The notes under the pieces: generated by a model | Databases searched by the model: none | Seen by the model: only the letters and a program-made list of their open reading frames with translations | What the model was told of the DNA's origin: nothing | In this document: positions 30,618 through 39,023 of the stretch, in pieces | How positions within the stretch are numbered: the first letter of the stretch is position 1 | Layout: each line of letters opens with the position of its first letter | NCBI GenBank assembly: GCA_025642065.1 | Contig: JAODUP010000156.1 | Location: 630,001 to 694,000 of the forward strand | From: Paralvinella palmiformis | Taxonomy: Eukaryota > Annelida > Polychaeta > Terebellida > Alvinellidae | Direction: 5' to 3' | Length of the DNA: 64,000 nt | Program-made: the position numbers and the translations under genes

Positions 30618-33600
30618 ATGTATTAAGTGACTCGTACACTCTCTTATGTAGCCTTCTGTCTCCATACATAGAAGTATTAACAGTTACAGACCTCTCTGTA
30701 CTGTCATTAACTAGCTTGAGCAATGCATGTTACGGGTAGATAGCAATGTATGTATGCACACACATACACACACACAAACATATGCCACCCACTCACTCAA
30801 TCACTGACTGACTCACTAGTATTCCCGCCGATTGCTGGCAGTACGATATCCCTGAAAACTGTACTTTTGCCTCAAGCTGCTCAAAAATCAACGACAGGCC
30901 ACTGGGGACTCTATGGATTCTCATATTTTCCTCATCTTTTCCTCATATCGTCTCATTTTCTGCTCATCGCCATCCACCCTCTCTTCTGATGGGTAGCATG
31001 CCGGTTGTGGTCGTTACAGATTTACATATAGCGTTCTCAGCAGTCTTGCCGAGTTCGGCGCCGAAGAGTCACGTGGTTCATCCTCGGCCACTTCCGGTTC
31101 TGCAATGGGTGGCGCCACCTTCTCGTCGTCGTCGTCGTCATCGAGCAAGGTGAGCGAGGTCAAGACCGAGATGAAAGGCGACAAGGGCGGCGCCACCATC
31201 ACGACGAGCAGTACCACGATCACGGCGACATCTGGCGGCGGCAGTGCCGGTGGCGCCTCAAGCAGTGGTGATGAGAAGAAAGAAGATGACGAAGGTACAC
31301 GCGCGGCCACGCGACGCCATCTTCGGATGCTGTTACGTCATCGGCCGTGTTCTGTACTCTGTTGTCATGCATGATCACTGTTCGTACTTTGTACTTTTGT
31401 ACTTTGTCTTTTGTACTTTTGTATACATATATTTGTCTATAGACGGCTATTACAATCCCACTCCCTCCCACAAGCTCGCATCACGTCACTCTTCATGACG
31501 TCATACGGTGACGTCAGAGGCAAATCCATTCGGTGCTATTTAATTTGTTTTTCGGTATTACTGACTTCCGGTTTGGTTCCATTTCTAGGTATTTAGGTAT
31601 AGACGCTGTAGGTGATATGGTATTTAAGTGTATGCATGCGTTATGTCGTATACTGCTTTCGGTCACGTGTCAGGTCACGTGCTTCATGCAACATGTCAGA
31701 CGTTGTTTCATACATAGCGTTTACACACACGCACATACACACATTTATGCCTACGCGCACGCAAGTAGACACATATACGTACACACCCCGTACAACCTCC
31801 CATCGCACAGGGGGATCGGGAGCGCCACCTAACGAATACCACCGGAGGTGAAGTACGCCATCAATTAATATAACGTAATCGGCTTACGCATGACGTGTAA
31901 TGACGTATTGCAGCATTGGCCTACGTCAGGTCGTTGAGCAGATAATAAGTCAACAGGAAAGAAGCGAACAGCAACTGCGTATGACCGTCACCGAGATTGC
32001 GTCACGGAACATGAAACAGGAAGTTAAACAGGAAACGAACCTCCGACAGGTGGTCGGCGAGATCGCTAAGAACCAAGCGGGTGGGTATCCTATCCAATCT
32101 CACACTCACCTCACCATCCACCCAGTCCCATCCACTCAGTCAGGCACCTGACCACCCAACCCACATACACACACGCACCATCTCAAATAACAGTCTCCTC
32201 ATGATTACACCCATATCATTACCCACTCACCCAAATCAATCAGTCAACTCACTCAATCAGTCAACTCACTCGTCCAAATACCAATCCTCACATAGTGGTG
32301 CCTAATCATTTAACCACCCACTGAAACCGCTCTCTCTCACCCAACGCCTACCCACCCCGAAGCGACCACACACACTTCCTCTCACAGCTTTCTAGGTCAC
32401 TGCTAGGACGTATAGGACCCGATCGAACGGCGAGGAGTCCGGATGTCGAACTGACCAATCAGCGACGAGCAGCGAAGCCTGCTCGCCGACCGACTAACCA
32501 ATCATTGTATTATATGAACAAATTACAACCAATCACAATGATTTGTTTCTAGTATCGGATTGCGCCAAGTAGTGGACTCCATTGTAGACCAGCAGACGAT
32601 CAGACAGAGCCGAGCTAGCGAGGCGATGGCCATGTTCGGCGTTCATCAAACGGAACAGACGGCCGGCGGTAGGTGACCAGTGGCGCCCCTAGCGTATAAT
32701 CCCGAATCAAAATGGCCGCCAATCTTTGTGTTCGTTCTCGTTGGGCCATCTTCGCTTCTCTATCTCTTCCCCTCTCTCTGTCACTCACTGTTATCAACCG
32801 ATCCGCTAATTGGCCATCTTGGATCTTGTGCATAGCCCCACAGATCGCCACGCCCGACATTCCCACAACCCACCACCCCCACAACAATACCGATGAATCC
32901 CCGCCACCATGTTTGTTTGGTATCGTCACGTGTTCTATTTGTTTTTGTTCGTGTTGTGCCTGGCACGTGGTTCGGTTATGCGTGTTCGGCTCACGTGACC
33001 GGTGGCCGCGGGATTGCTGTTCGGTGACGTCATAACTGCATGATTTAGTAAGGTGTTCATTGGTCACGTGCGTCCCGCTTCAAGCGATGGCCACGTGAGC
33101 CGATCACATGTCTAATGTGGCTGTTTGTATCTAGGTCAAGTCGGTGGAAGTGTGCAACGCTATTGGATGGCTTAACTTTAACACGCATCTTGTTTACTTT
33201 ATAGCAATAATAATAATAATAATAGTAATGATAATGATGATAATAGTTACAATGTTATATTAACATATTTAGAATATTAGAATAACAAAGTTTTATAACT
33301 GTAGCATGAATTGAAGATTTTCTGCTAATTTTGCTCAAATTTCTGTTCAATATTAATTTATTTTCTGTAAAACGTTTCTAGTATGGAGTTATTTCCTAGT
33401 AAAACACTAATATATTCATATATAATAACAGTCATGTTTGTTATACTAGATATATGTGTGTGTTATTATTTGTTGGCTGTAAGCCGTACGCATTGGCCCC
33501 GCTCGTCGCATTCTAACCAATCGTTCGTGTGCATTTCGGCGCCATTTTGAATACATTATATAATAATAATAACAAATAATTGTCGACGTCACGTGACTGT

Positions 33601-36065
33601 CTCACGGGGCGCGTGGGGCCGCGCAATTCCATGCACCTATATCTTGTGATATCTGTAATACGTTTACAAATGCTCTTTTCTAGAAAATATATGGATAGAT
33701 CTATATTTAGATATGTATATATATGTCTCTTTGTTTATATGCATACACTTTTTGTCGCCATTTTGATACGTTTTCTAAACTTTCAAATGCTGCTAAACAT
33801 TTGCAGGAAAAGAGTAAAGCGCCATATCAGTGTTAACAGTGGTAAGATAACTAGTAACCATGGTAACGTTTATTTTACAAATGGCTCGTATTCTGTATAT
33901 GTTATAAATGATCAAATCGTGAAGCCATTTTTGTACGCAGTTAGGCAGCCATTTTGTCTTCTGTCTCTGTGTCGTCGCAGTTTGCATGCCAAACGTAGGC
34001 GTCATGCTGCCGCCGATAGAGCTGCGCGCAGCACAGCTGGTCACGTGATTCATATCGTTTTCGCTAACTTCCGGGTTCTTTTTCGTTTCCGCTCGCTCGC
34101 TGGCGCCCACGGGGTCGACTCCTGGTGCGTGCTCCTCGCCGAATGATTTCGACGTCGCATTCGCCAGGGGGCGGCACAGCGCGGCGCCGTGCCTCTGTTC
34201 AGTTGTGTTCACGCGCCTATTATTGCCTGCCCGTGGCTTTTCATCCTCGTTCTTACCAATTCTTCCTGTCTCTCTACCTCTCCCTCCTCTGTTTCTTCTA
34301 ACAATGATCATTCCCCCCCCACACCCTGTGTACAGTTGTGATATCCCACGGGTCTGGGGCTTGTTCTGCCTGCTTTCTTCACTCACTGACACGTACTCGT
34401 CCTCTGTCTCTCTCTCTATTTCATTCTCTCTGACTTTTCGCGTCCGTCACGGACAGAAAGCTAAAATTTAAAAAAAAACCGAAACCGAAACTAGCCGCCC
34501 CATCCGAAACCGCTGCTGCGAAACTTCCAATTTTATCGCTGAAAAAAACACACAGAAAACCAAAACAAACAACATAATGTTCACGCCAAACGGCAAGTAC
34601 TTATCTGTCATTTGGTTGTGGTTATATGATGCGGCTCCTACTTACACCCCATTAGATTCTAACCTAAGAGTTAGTCAGGTGGTGAAGGGCGAGATGTCCG
34701 CCAAAACGACCTACCAGAGGAGTGCCAAGGGCCCAGTCAGTATCAGCGAGTGTACAGCAGACGGCAAAATAGTGGCCCTGGAGAATACCGGACGTCGGGT
34801 AAGTGGAAATCCCTTCCTCTCCAACTTTCTTTTTTTCCGTCACATTTCCGAAAGCACAGTCTCTTGCGTCACCTGCACTGATTCATCTCGCTTTCGTTTT
34901 CGTTTTTGGCGAACAGGAGGAGCTGCTTGGCGGCTGGAAGATCAAGAGAATCGTCGACGGCCAGGAAAAGCCCGAATACCAGCTGCCACGCGACTTCACG
35001 CTCGGCCCTGGCAAGAAGGTCAAGGTCAGTAGAACGGGTCGTCTCAGTCGTTCAGCATTGTGATTGGGCGACCGGGTTCGGCCAATCAGAATGCTTATTT
35101 TTTGGGCACCTCAGAAAATCGCCTGTAAACAGTATTTAAAACGTAGTTGATATAAATGTATTTGTTGGATTAGATTCTGCTAATTACTGTGTTGTTTATT
35201 TCACCTTAAAGTTGACACTAATCATGTGTATTTGTTTTTCTTTTGGCCATTTTGTGGTTTACAGATTTTCGCTGGACCAGGCGCTGGAATTAACGACTTG
35301 ACGGCACCATTTAATTCTTGGGGAATCGGCGCCAACGTGACTACTAAGCTACTGAACACTGGGAACGAGGTACACCACCCCCCCAAACAAACCGACATCT
35401 CCGCCATTACGCTGACTCCGAATCGGAGGCGCGTCACCAAAACGGCGGCCTCGCCCCCCCTCCTCCACCCCCACCAGAACGGCTCGTCACGTGACGAACT
35501 ACCCACCAATCCCGACCTTCTCTCGGCGTTGGCGGATATCCGGCTCTGCTCTTGCTGCATTATTCAATTGCCGGATCCGGTCCACTTTCGTTCGTAACAT
35601 CGCTGGGTCGTAATCATCCACATCGGTCATTGTGTCTGTTCGTACCGCTGTTTTTCGTACACGTCGATGTTTGTGTGCTCACCTCTTTTGTTCATCCTTC
35701 CCTATTTCTTCGACTGTCAAGGTCGTTCGTTCGTGGTTCATTATGTCAGAGGTCGTGGGCTGTTGTTATTTTTCTTTTGTTGTTTTTTTTATTATTATTA
35801 TTATTACTAATGTTTTCCAAAATAGGCGATTTATTTTATTTCATATAGGTTTTTGTTTATCTCATTACTGTTTTATTTATATACATATATATATTTTAAT
35901 TAATAATCGGTTTGCGGGTACGTCGTAATATACATTACCTATCATAATCCATCATAACTAGTCACGTGATAATGCATGGTTACCGATCTGATATCCGGTT
36001 AGGTTAAGTGCTAATTCAGAGTTGATCTGACCAATCAGATGGCAGATAATGTAGTCACCATAGCA

Positions 36066-36098
<33 letters not shown>

Positions 36099-36186
36099 CT
36101 TTGTTGATTGGCCAACTATGGCTGAGATGGCATGTGTTAATGTTGTATCAGAAAATTGTATACATTTATTATATTTATCATGCATC

Positions 36187-36217
<31 letters not shown>

Positions 36218-38324
36218 AGCATTGACAATGCGTAACCATGCATTGTCTATGATAATAGTATTTTTCAGTCTCTTGTCATTATCCGTGCTTGCTTTATTTT
36301 TCTGTGATATTTCTTTTACTCATTACACTGTCATATAGTAATTTCTACACATCATGCACACAATGCTGTGTTGTATGGTAATGTGTACACATCATCTGCA
36401 CAATGTTGGCTGAAGTTCAACAGACATTGTCATATCGATGTTTTACTCGGGATATACATACAACTAATAGCAATCCATCACCCATAACCACATCAGCTCA
36501 TCTGCATATAACCACACAGTCATTTGCATATAACCACACAGTCACCCGCATTTAACCGCACACTTCCATCCGTGTACAACAGGTGCGTGCGTGCGTGCGT
36601 GCGCGCGTGCGTGAGTGCGTGCGTGTATGACCACATATTTAGAAGACTGTCGGCGTTCAGTTATTGCATGACGTCGACCATCATTAAGCGAATAACCACC
36701 GAACCATTTACATATAACCGAACACGCACCAACACAGTAACTCATTTGCATATAACCACTGCCTCATTTGCATATTGCCGCAGTCTCATTTGGGCTCGTC
36801 ATTGAATCACCGTGTCACGTGTTACGCTAACTCCAATGGGGGTGGGGGTGGTTGGATTACGGGGTACAAACACCCCACAGGGTGAGGGGTACTTCATCTT
36901 AAGTCAATCGTCTAGCCGCAATCATATAATTATGCCGACAGATGTCAAAATTGGAAGTTTTTGATCCCATCTCCACCCCTCCAACGAATCCCGCCCCCCT
37001 TCTCAGATTTTCTCTGAAGATCAGCGAACTTCATCATCCAGTGTGTGTGTCTTCCCAATGCCGATTGGAGCCGGACGCTGCAGCTGATCCTGCCGGCTCC
37101 CACCTCCTCGGCCCCGACCCTCTTCCCGGAACCGAATCCAGCTGTAAATATGCCAGAGGATGTACGGAGACGCATCTCTGTTATCTGTCTTATCTTATTA
37201 TTATCATGCTCTATTATAGCCCAACCCCGCCCCCGCGTAACACCAGCACGCCATTAGAACTAAGCAAGCATGGCTAGCAACCATTATAGATGGAAATATA
37301 TGTATATAACCACCAAGCTTTACCGTATATATTTTATCATCACGCTCTCTACCTATATGTATATATACATATATTCTTATGCCGCTCTGTACTCTGGGCT
37401 TGCCTTGCTAGTACCACCCTTAATGCATACGAGTAGAGATATAATTTCTGATATCCCCCCCCCCCCCCATGTGTATGTACTCCGCTTGGCGTGCACTCAG
37501 TGTATCAGCAATATATCAGTGGTACAGCCGGGACTGCATTCAACTTTCGAGTCCGCATTTAGAAAATATAAACCGAAAGCTTGCGCTTGTTTTTTTGTTG
37601 GTATTTTTTTAATTTTCGTCAGTTTCGGTTTCGTTTTTGCCATTACTCAATGAGCTCTTTTAGAAATCCTGTATAAGCACATGCATAATATATACCGGTA
37701 GATTTATTTATATATATATATGTGTGTGTGTCTGTGTGTGTGTGTAGGTGTTGCATTAACCGTTTGATTCAGGCAGCTGTGGTGGCGTCTTGTACGCTGC
37801 TGGTACGCGGTGGGTATTCTAGTCTGGGACGCACGTGCTCTCGATCTTGTCTCAAGATGGCGGCTTTTGGACGCAGCTGACGCCATCTGGTGGCTTCCAT
37901 TGAGAACACCGTCTGTCTGTCTGTCTGTGTGTCTGTCTGTCTATATGTCTGGCTGTCTGTCTGTCTATCTATCTATCTAATTTGTCGGCGACACTGGCCT
38001 CACTCTATGACGATTTGGCTCGTAAATGCACGCACGCACATATTAATGATATATTATTGTTGTTGTGAATAGCGTGAAATAAATTGTGATAAAGTAGGAA
38101 ATAAAACAACAGTACACGTGTCTATAAAACGGTACACACATCTTCGTACAGTGAGGCTGATATGAACAATTGGTTAATTAATAATAGTTAATTAGTTCGG
38201 TGTAATACAGTCTAGTCTGTCTGTGAGTCTACATTAATGTTTATATGTAAAATTTATTTCTACAACAGAAATAGTTTGGCTTTTTAGATCTAGCTTAAAA
38301 TGCTGTAACTAATTGTCAAATGGC

Positions 38325-38356
<32 letters not shown>

Positions 38357-38862
38357 GATATATATATAATGTATAATATATTATCATTACTTTGCAGTGA
38401 ATTCGTGGTACCTACGTTTGGGATTTTCATAATTCTGCATTTTATATTAGTTATAAATGAAAATTAAAAAAAAAAAATGGGTCTTCCTGTTTATATCGAC
38501 CCCCCCTGGGAGCAAGTTGCTCTGTCTATTAAAGAAATATTCAGGAGGATATTGACTGATACACGAAATTTATTCCAACAGTCGAAGAGAAACGCATAAT
38601 AGTTTTAATTTAGAAACGGAAACGGTTCTCTGTCGGGGGGGGGGGTTCTACCCTACATATCTAGTATCTGGGAGTGGGGTGGGCCCAGGTGGAAGAGACT
38701 TCGTTTCAATCCCCGGGGTGTAGGACTCGTGCTCGTACGGACACCGGCGTAGGTACGACGAGTTCGCGCCACGATGACATCTGGTAACCAGCTCCGGGGT
38801 TTTCCCGGTTTCTGTTTCAGGAGCGAGCTACGCACGTGCAGAGAACAATTTACAGTTCGTAG
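9164..38862 (+). CDS. Cytoplasmic intermediate filament protein, lamin-tail isoform (spliced)
   Basis: Structural protein of the cytoplasmic 10-nm filament network; parallel coiled-coil dimers assemble into filaments. Proposed join: 9164-9717, 19772-19958, 21433-21528, 24144-24305, 26859-26984, 27154-27374, one linker exon (for example 29322-29383), 34656-34798, 34917-35024, 35265-35369, 38821-38862. With the 62-base linker this gives 601 codons plus stop. Residues 1 to about 96 are a Ser/Thr/Gly-rich head. Coil 1A starts with the helix-initiation motif MQDLNERFAGYIERVRFLEA (101-120). The rod ends at about residue 448 with the termination motif EIAAYRKLLEGEE. The tail holds a lamin tail (Ig-like) domain with GGWKIKR and SWGIGANVTT. 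There is no C-terminal CaaX box, so it is not a prenylated nuclear lamin. The ATG is the first in-frame one and lies 41 bases after an acceptor. Family assignment is secure; exact isoforms are inferred from splice phase. Confidence 0.93.
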
Positions 38863-38961
38863 GCGGTGACATGAGCAGTGGATCAGTCTACGAGACCACG
38901 ACGGAAACTGTGACGTTAGACGCTCCCGTTACTACAAGAGATAGCTACTACCACCTGCAAG

Positions 38962-38998
<37 letters not shown>

Positions 38999-39023
38999 TT
39001 ATCAGTATACGCAGAATTACTGA
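9164..39023 (+). CDS. Predicted isoform lacking the lamin tail domain, with poly-Gln C-terminus
   Basis: If a linker exon (phase-1 exit, last base G) joins directly to the acceptor at 38820, the terminal exon is read as G+GA (Gly) and stays open for 66 codons to TGA at 39021-39023. With the 29322-29383 linker this makes 536 residues. The tail is Ser/Thr-rich (SGSVYETTTETVTLDAP), then DSYYHLQE, a Gln run and HYQYTQNY. Its style resembles the head of the same protein (TKTESGTSGG, TTTYETS), which supports real coding. Helix IF proteins A and B are known from one gene by alternative RNA processing with different tails, so such an isoform has precedent. No transcript evidence is available here. 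Confidence 0.55.
9718..19771 (+). other. Large intron after IF coding exon 1
   Basis: About 10 kb, GTAAGT to TTTTCAG. No credible exon. It contains scattered AC/GT and TA microsatellites (11610-11642, 11762-11790, 13189-13214, 17099-17129), a CpG-rich part around 13860-14780, two strong CTCF-like motifs (16368-16381 on the - strand, 18345-18357 on the + strand) and TCACGTGA palindromes at 11093, 15743, 16495 and 19087. Short ORFs here are repeat or random translations. Confidence 0.6.
19772..19958 (+). CDS. IF exon 2: coil 1B with lamin-type 42-residue extension
   Basis: Acceptor CCCTTTTCAG ends at 19771; donor GTG|GTGAGT is at 19959. Phase 2 in, phase 0 out, 187 bases. It encodes LEAARRDLIDSREKIEKQNE and continuing heptads to LNRARV. 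Vertebrate type III IF genes have a 61-base exon here; 187 = 61 + 126, and 126 bases is exactly the 42 extra residues (six heptads) found in lamins and protostome IF proteins. Confidence 0.95.
21433..21528 (+). CDS. IF exon 3: coil 1B
   Basis: Acceptor GTTTTCAG ends at 21432; donor CAG|GTCAGT is at 21529. Phase 0 to 0, 96 bases, 32 codons: DLDNETLAHIDAENRRQTLE followed by EELEFLKQLHEQ, the conserved end segment of coil 1B. The length equals the corresponding 96-base exon of vertebrate type III genes. Confidence 0.95.
24144..24305 (+). CDS. IF exon 4: linker L12 and start of coil 2
   Basis: Acceptor ATCATAACAG ends at 24143; donor AAG|GTAAGT is at 24306. Phase 0 to 0, 162 bases, 54 codons. 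It encodes EMKELAALAYRDTTSENREF (linker 12), then WKSEMSQAMRDIQTTYDEKL and onward to YYNMK, the classical start of coil 2. The size equals the vertebrate type III exon (162). Confidence 0.95.
26859..26984 (+). CDS. IF exon 5: coil 2
   Basis: Acceptor CTTTTTTTATAG ends at 26858; donor AGG|GTTAGT is at 26985. Phase 0 to 0, 126 bases, 42 codons: VQEFRTGAAKNSMETVHAKE through LADMEGR. The size matches the vertebrate type III exon (126). An (AC)n(AT)n(AC)n microsatellite starts right after the donor. Confidence 0.95.
27154..27374 (+). CDS. IF exon 6: end of coil 2 with helix termination motif
   Basis: Acceptor TCCTGATGCAG ends at 27153; donor AACAA|GTATGT is at 27375. Phase 0 in, phase 2 out, 221 bases (same as the vertebrate type III exon). 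It encodes NANLERELAELRREYEERLR to the end of coil 2, including EIAAYRKLLEGEEN, the IF consensus for the end of the rod. Its phase-2 exit (AA plus one base) sets the requirement met by each linker exon downstream. Confidence 0.95.
27375..27633 (+). other. Possible intronic 3' end: tailless isoform with poly(A) signal
   Basis: If the donor at 27375 is not used, the frame runs on for nine codons (KYVYHSGYG, including the split Lys) to TGA at 27400-27402. A canonical AATAAA lies at 27628-27633, about 230 bases later, in AT-rich sequence. This could make a tailless protein of about 457 residues. The sequence permits it; use is inferred. Intron read-through to a nearby stop also happens by chance. 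Confidence 0.35.
29322..29383 (+). CDS. Alternative tail-linker exon A
   Basis: Acceptor CCCAATTCTAG ends at 29321; donor GAGG|GTAGGT is at 29384. 62 bases, phase 2 in and phase 1 out. After the split codon (AA+G, Lys) it encodes VGLRQIVDQWVSGGQIESSE. The GLRQ-V-D/E core recurs in exons B and C. Joined to 34656 the frame stays open. It cannot be joined to any other linker exon without a frameshift. Confidence 0.7.
30239..30414 (+). CDS. Alternative tail-linker exon D
   Basis: Acceptor TTTCCCAGCCCAG ends at 30238; donor GACG|GTAGGT is at 30415. 176 bases, phase 2 in, phase 1 out. It encodes AGSSVSSVSRNRRRTTSFTL, then SPIYDSIGRMRSVVESVVSS and a Ser/Asn/Gln-rich end. SIGRMRSVVESVV aligns with IGLRQVVDSIV of exon C. 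A second in-frame acceptor (GGTTCCAG, exon from 30251) would remove four residues. The Ser/Arg-rich N-terminal part is a plausible phosphorylation target; that is inference. Confidence 0.7.
31041..31294 (+). CDS. Alternative tail-linker exon E (Ser/Thr/Gly-rich)
   Basis: Acceptor GCGTTCTCAG ends at 31040, with a second CAG at 31041-31043, so exon starts at 31041 or 31044 both fit the frame. Donor GAAG|GTACAC is at 31295. 254 (or 251) bases, phase 2 in and phase 1 out. It encodes LAEFGAEESRGSSSATSGS, an eight-Ser run, KVSEVKTEMKGDKGG, Thr/Gly-rich sequence and an acidic end DEKKEDDE. GC-rich with strong third-position G/C. No GLRQ motif. It is the longest linker and would give a 665-residue lamin-tail isoform. 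Confidence 0.65.
31914..32080 (+). CDS. Alternative tail-linker exon B (internal motif duplication)
   Basis: Acceptor GACGTATTGCAG ends at 31913; donor GCGG|GTGGGT is at 32081. 167 bases, phase 2 in, phase 1 out. It encodes IGLRQVVEQIISQQERSEQQ, a middle part with TEIASRNMKQE, then NLRQVVGEIAKNQAG. The LRQVV core appears twice about 40 residues apart, so the exon may have arisen by fusion or partial duplication of a smaller unit. Gln/Glu-rich and likely helical. Confidence 0.75.
32553..32668 (+). CDS. Alternative tail-linker exon C
   Basis: Acceptor ATTTGTTTCTAG ends at 32552; donor GGCG|GTAGGT is at 32669. 116 bases, phase 2 in, phase 1 out. It encodes IGLRQVVDSIVDQQTIRQSR, then ASEAMAMFGVHQTEQTAGG. 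Its first 13 residues are close to those of exon B, which is best explained by exon duplication. The donor hexamer GTAGGT is the same as in exons A and D. Confidence 0.75.
33807..33841 (+). CDS. Candidate alternative tail-linker exon F (basic, NLS-like)
   Basis: Acceptor AACATTTGCAG ends at 33806; donor AGTG|GTAAGA is at 33842. Only 35 bases, but again phase 2 in and phase 1 out. It encodes KRVKRHISVNS. KRVK fits the K-K/R-x-K/R monopartite nuclear localisation pattern. The correct phase pair would occur by chance about once in nine for a random GT/AG pair, and an open 35-base window is not rare, so confidence is limited. Confidence 0.4.
33981..34039 (+). CDS. Candidate alternative tail-linker exon G (basic)
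   Basis: A strong pyrimidine tract (TTGTCTTCTGTCTCTGTG) leads to the acceptor GTCGCAG ending at 33980. Reading phase 2 in gives LHAKRRRHAAADRAARSTA, with a phase-1 exit at GCTG|GTCACG (GT at 34040). The donor is weak. AKRRRH is again NLS-like. If the donor is not used, the frame runs to a stop near 34143. Seen: acceptor, open frame, phase fit. Inferred: that it is an exon at all. Confidence 0.3.
34656..34798 (+). CDS. IF lamin tail domain exon 1
   Basis: Acceptor CACCCCATTAG ends at 34655; donor CGG|GTAAGT is at 34799. 143 bases, phase 1 in and phase 0 out, so it accepts any of the linker exons (G+AT gives Asp). It encodes SNLRVSQVVKGEMSAKTTYQ, then RSAKGPVSISECTADGKIVA and LENTGRR. SISECTADGKIVALEN is the first strand pair of the lamin-tail Ig fold. 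A second phase-compatible AG ends at 34670 but has a poor pyrimidine tract. Confidence 0.88.
34917..35024 (+). CDS. IF lamin tail domain exon 2
   Basis: Acceptor TTGGCGAACAG ends at 34916; donor AAG|GTCAGT is at 35025. 108 bases, phase 0 to 0. It encodes EELLGGWKIKRIVDGQEKPE followed by YQLPRDFTLGPGKKVK. GGWKIKR and the L-x-PGxxVK turn are lamin-tail landmarks. Confidence 0.93.
35265..35369 (+). CDS. IF lamin tail domain exon 3
   Basis: Acceptor TGTGGTTTACAG ends at 35264; donor GAG|GTACAC is at 35370. 105 bases, phase 0 to 0. It encodes IFAGPGAGINDLTAPFNSWG followed by IGANVTTKLLNTGNE. The W-G-x-G-x-x-V-T-T pattern is the lamin-tail signature that follows the variable loop. The phase-0 exit fits ERATHVQ in the terminal exon. 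Confidence 0.93.
35370..38820 (+). other. Intron before the IF terminal exon
   Basis: About 3.45 kb. It contains two TA arrays (36068-36096, 36187-36212), a run of imperfect repeats with octamer motifs ATTTGCAT (36522, 36744, 36766), a GC-rich open stretch at 37040-37150 that I could not place in the gene, a (CTGT)n array at 37913-37975 and poly-G/poly-C tracts. No exon is supported. Confidence 0.5.
38821..39023 (+). CDS. IF terminal exon, readable in two frames
   Basis: Acceptor CGGTTTCTGTTTCAG ends at 38820. Entered in phase 0 from the lamin-tail exon it encodes ERATHVQRTIYSS and stops at TAG 38860-38862, completing the lamin tail in the usual way (NEERATHVQ). Entered in phase 1 from a linker exon it encodes 66 codons, beginning ASYARAENNLQFVGGDMSSG and ending in a (CAA)n Gln run and HYQYTQNY, stop TGA 39021-39023. 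The first 42 bases are thus shared by two frames. The lamin-tail frame is near certain; the second is inferred from its length and IF-like composition. Confidence 0.8.

Noticed and set aside
33580..34146. 188-codon ORF across the region of exons F and G
   Set aside because: Composition outside the two short basic segments is AT-rich and not protein-like; it contains strong splice sites.
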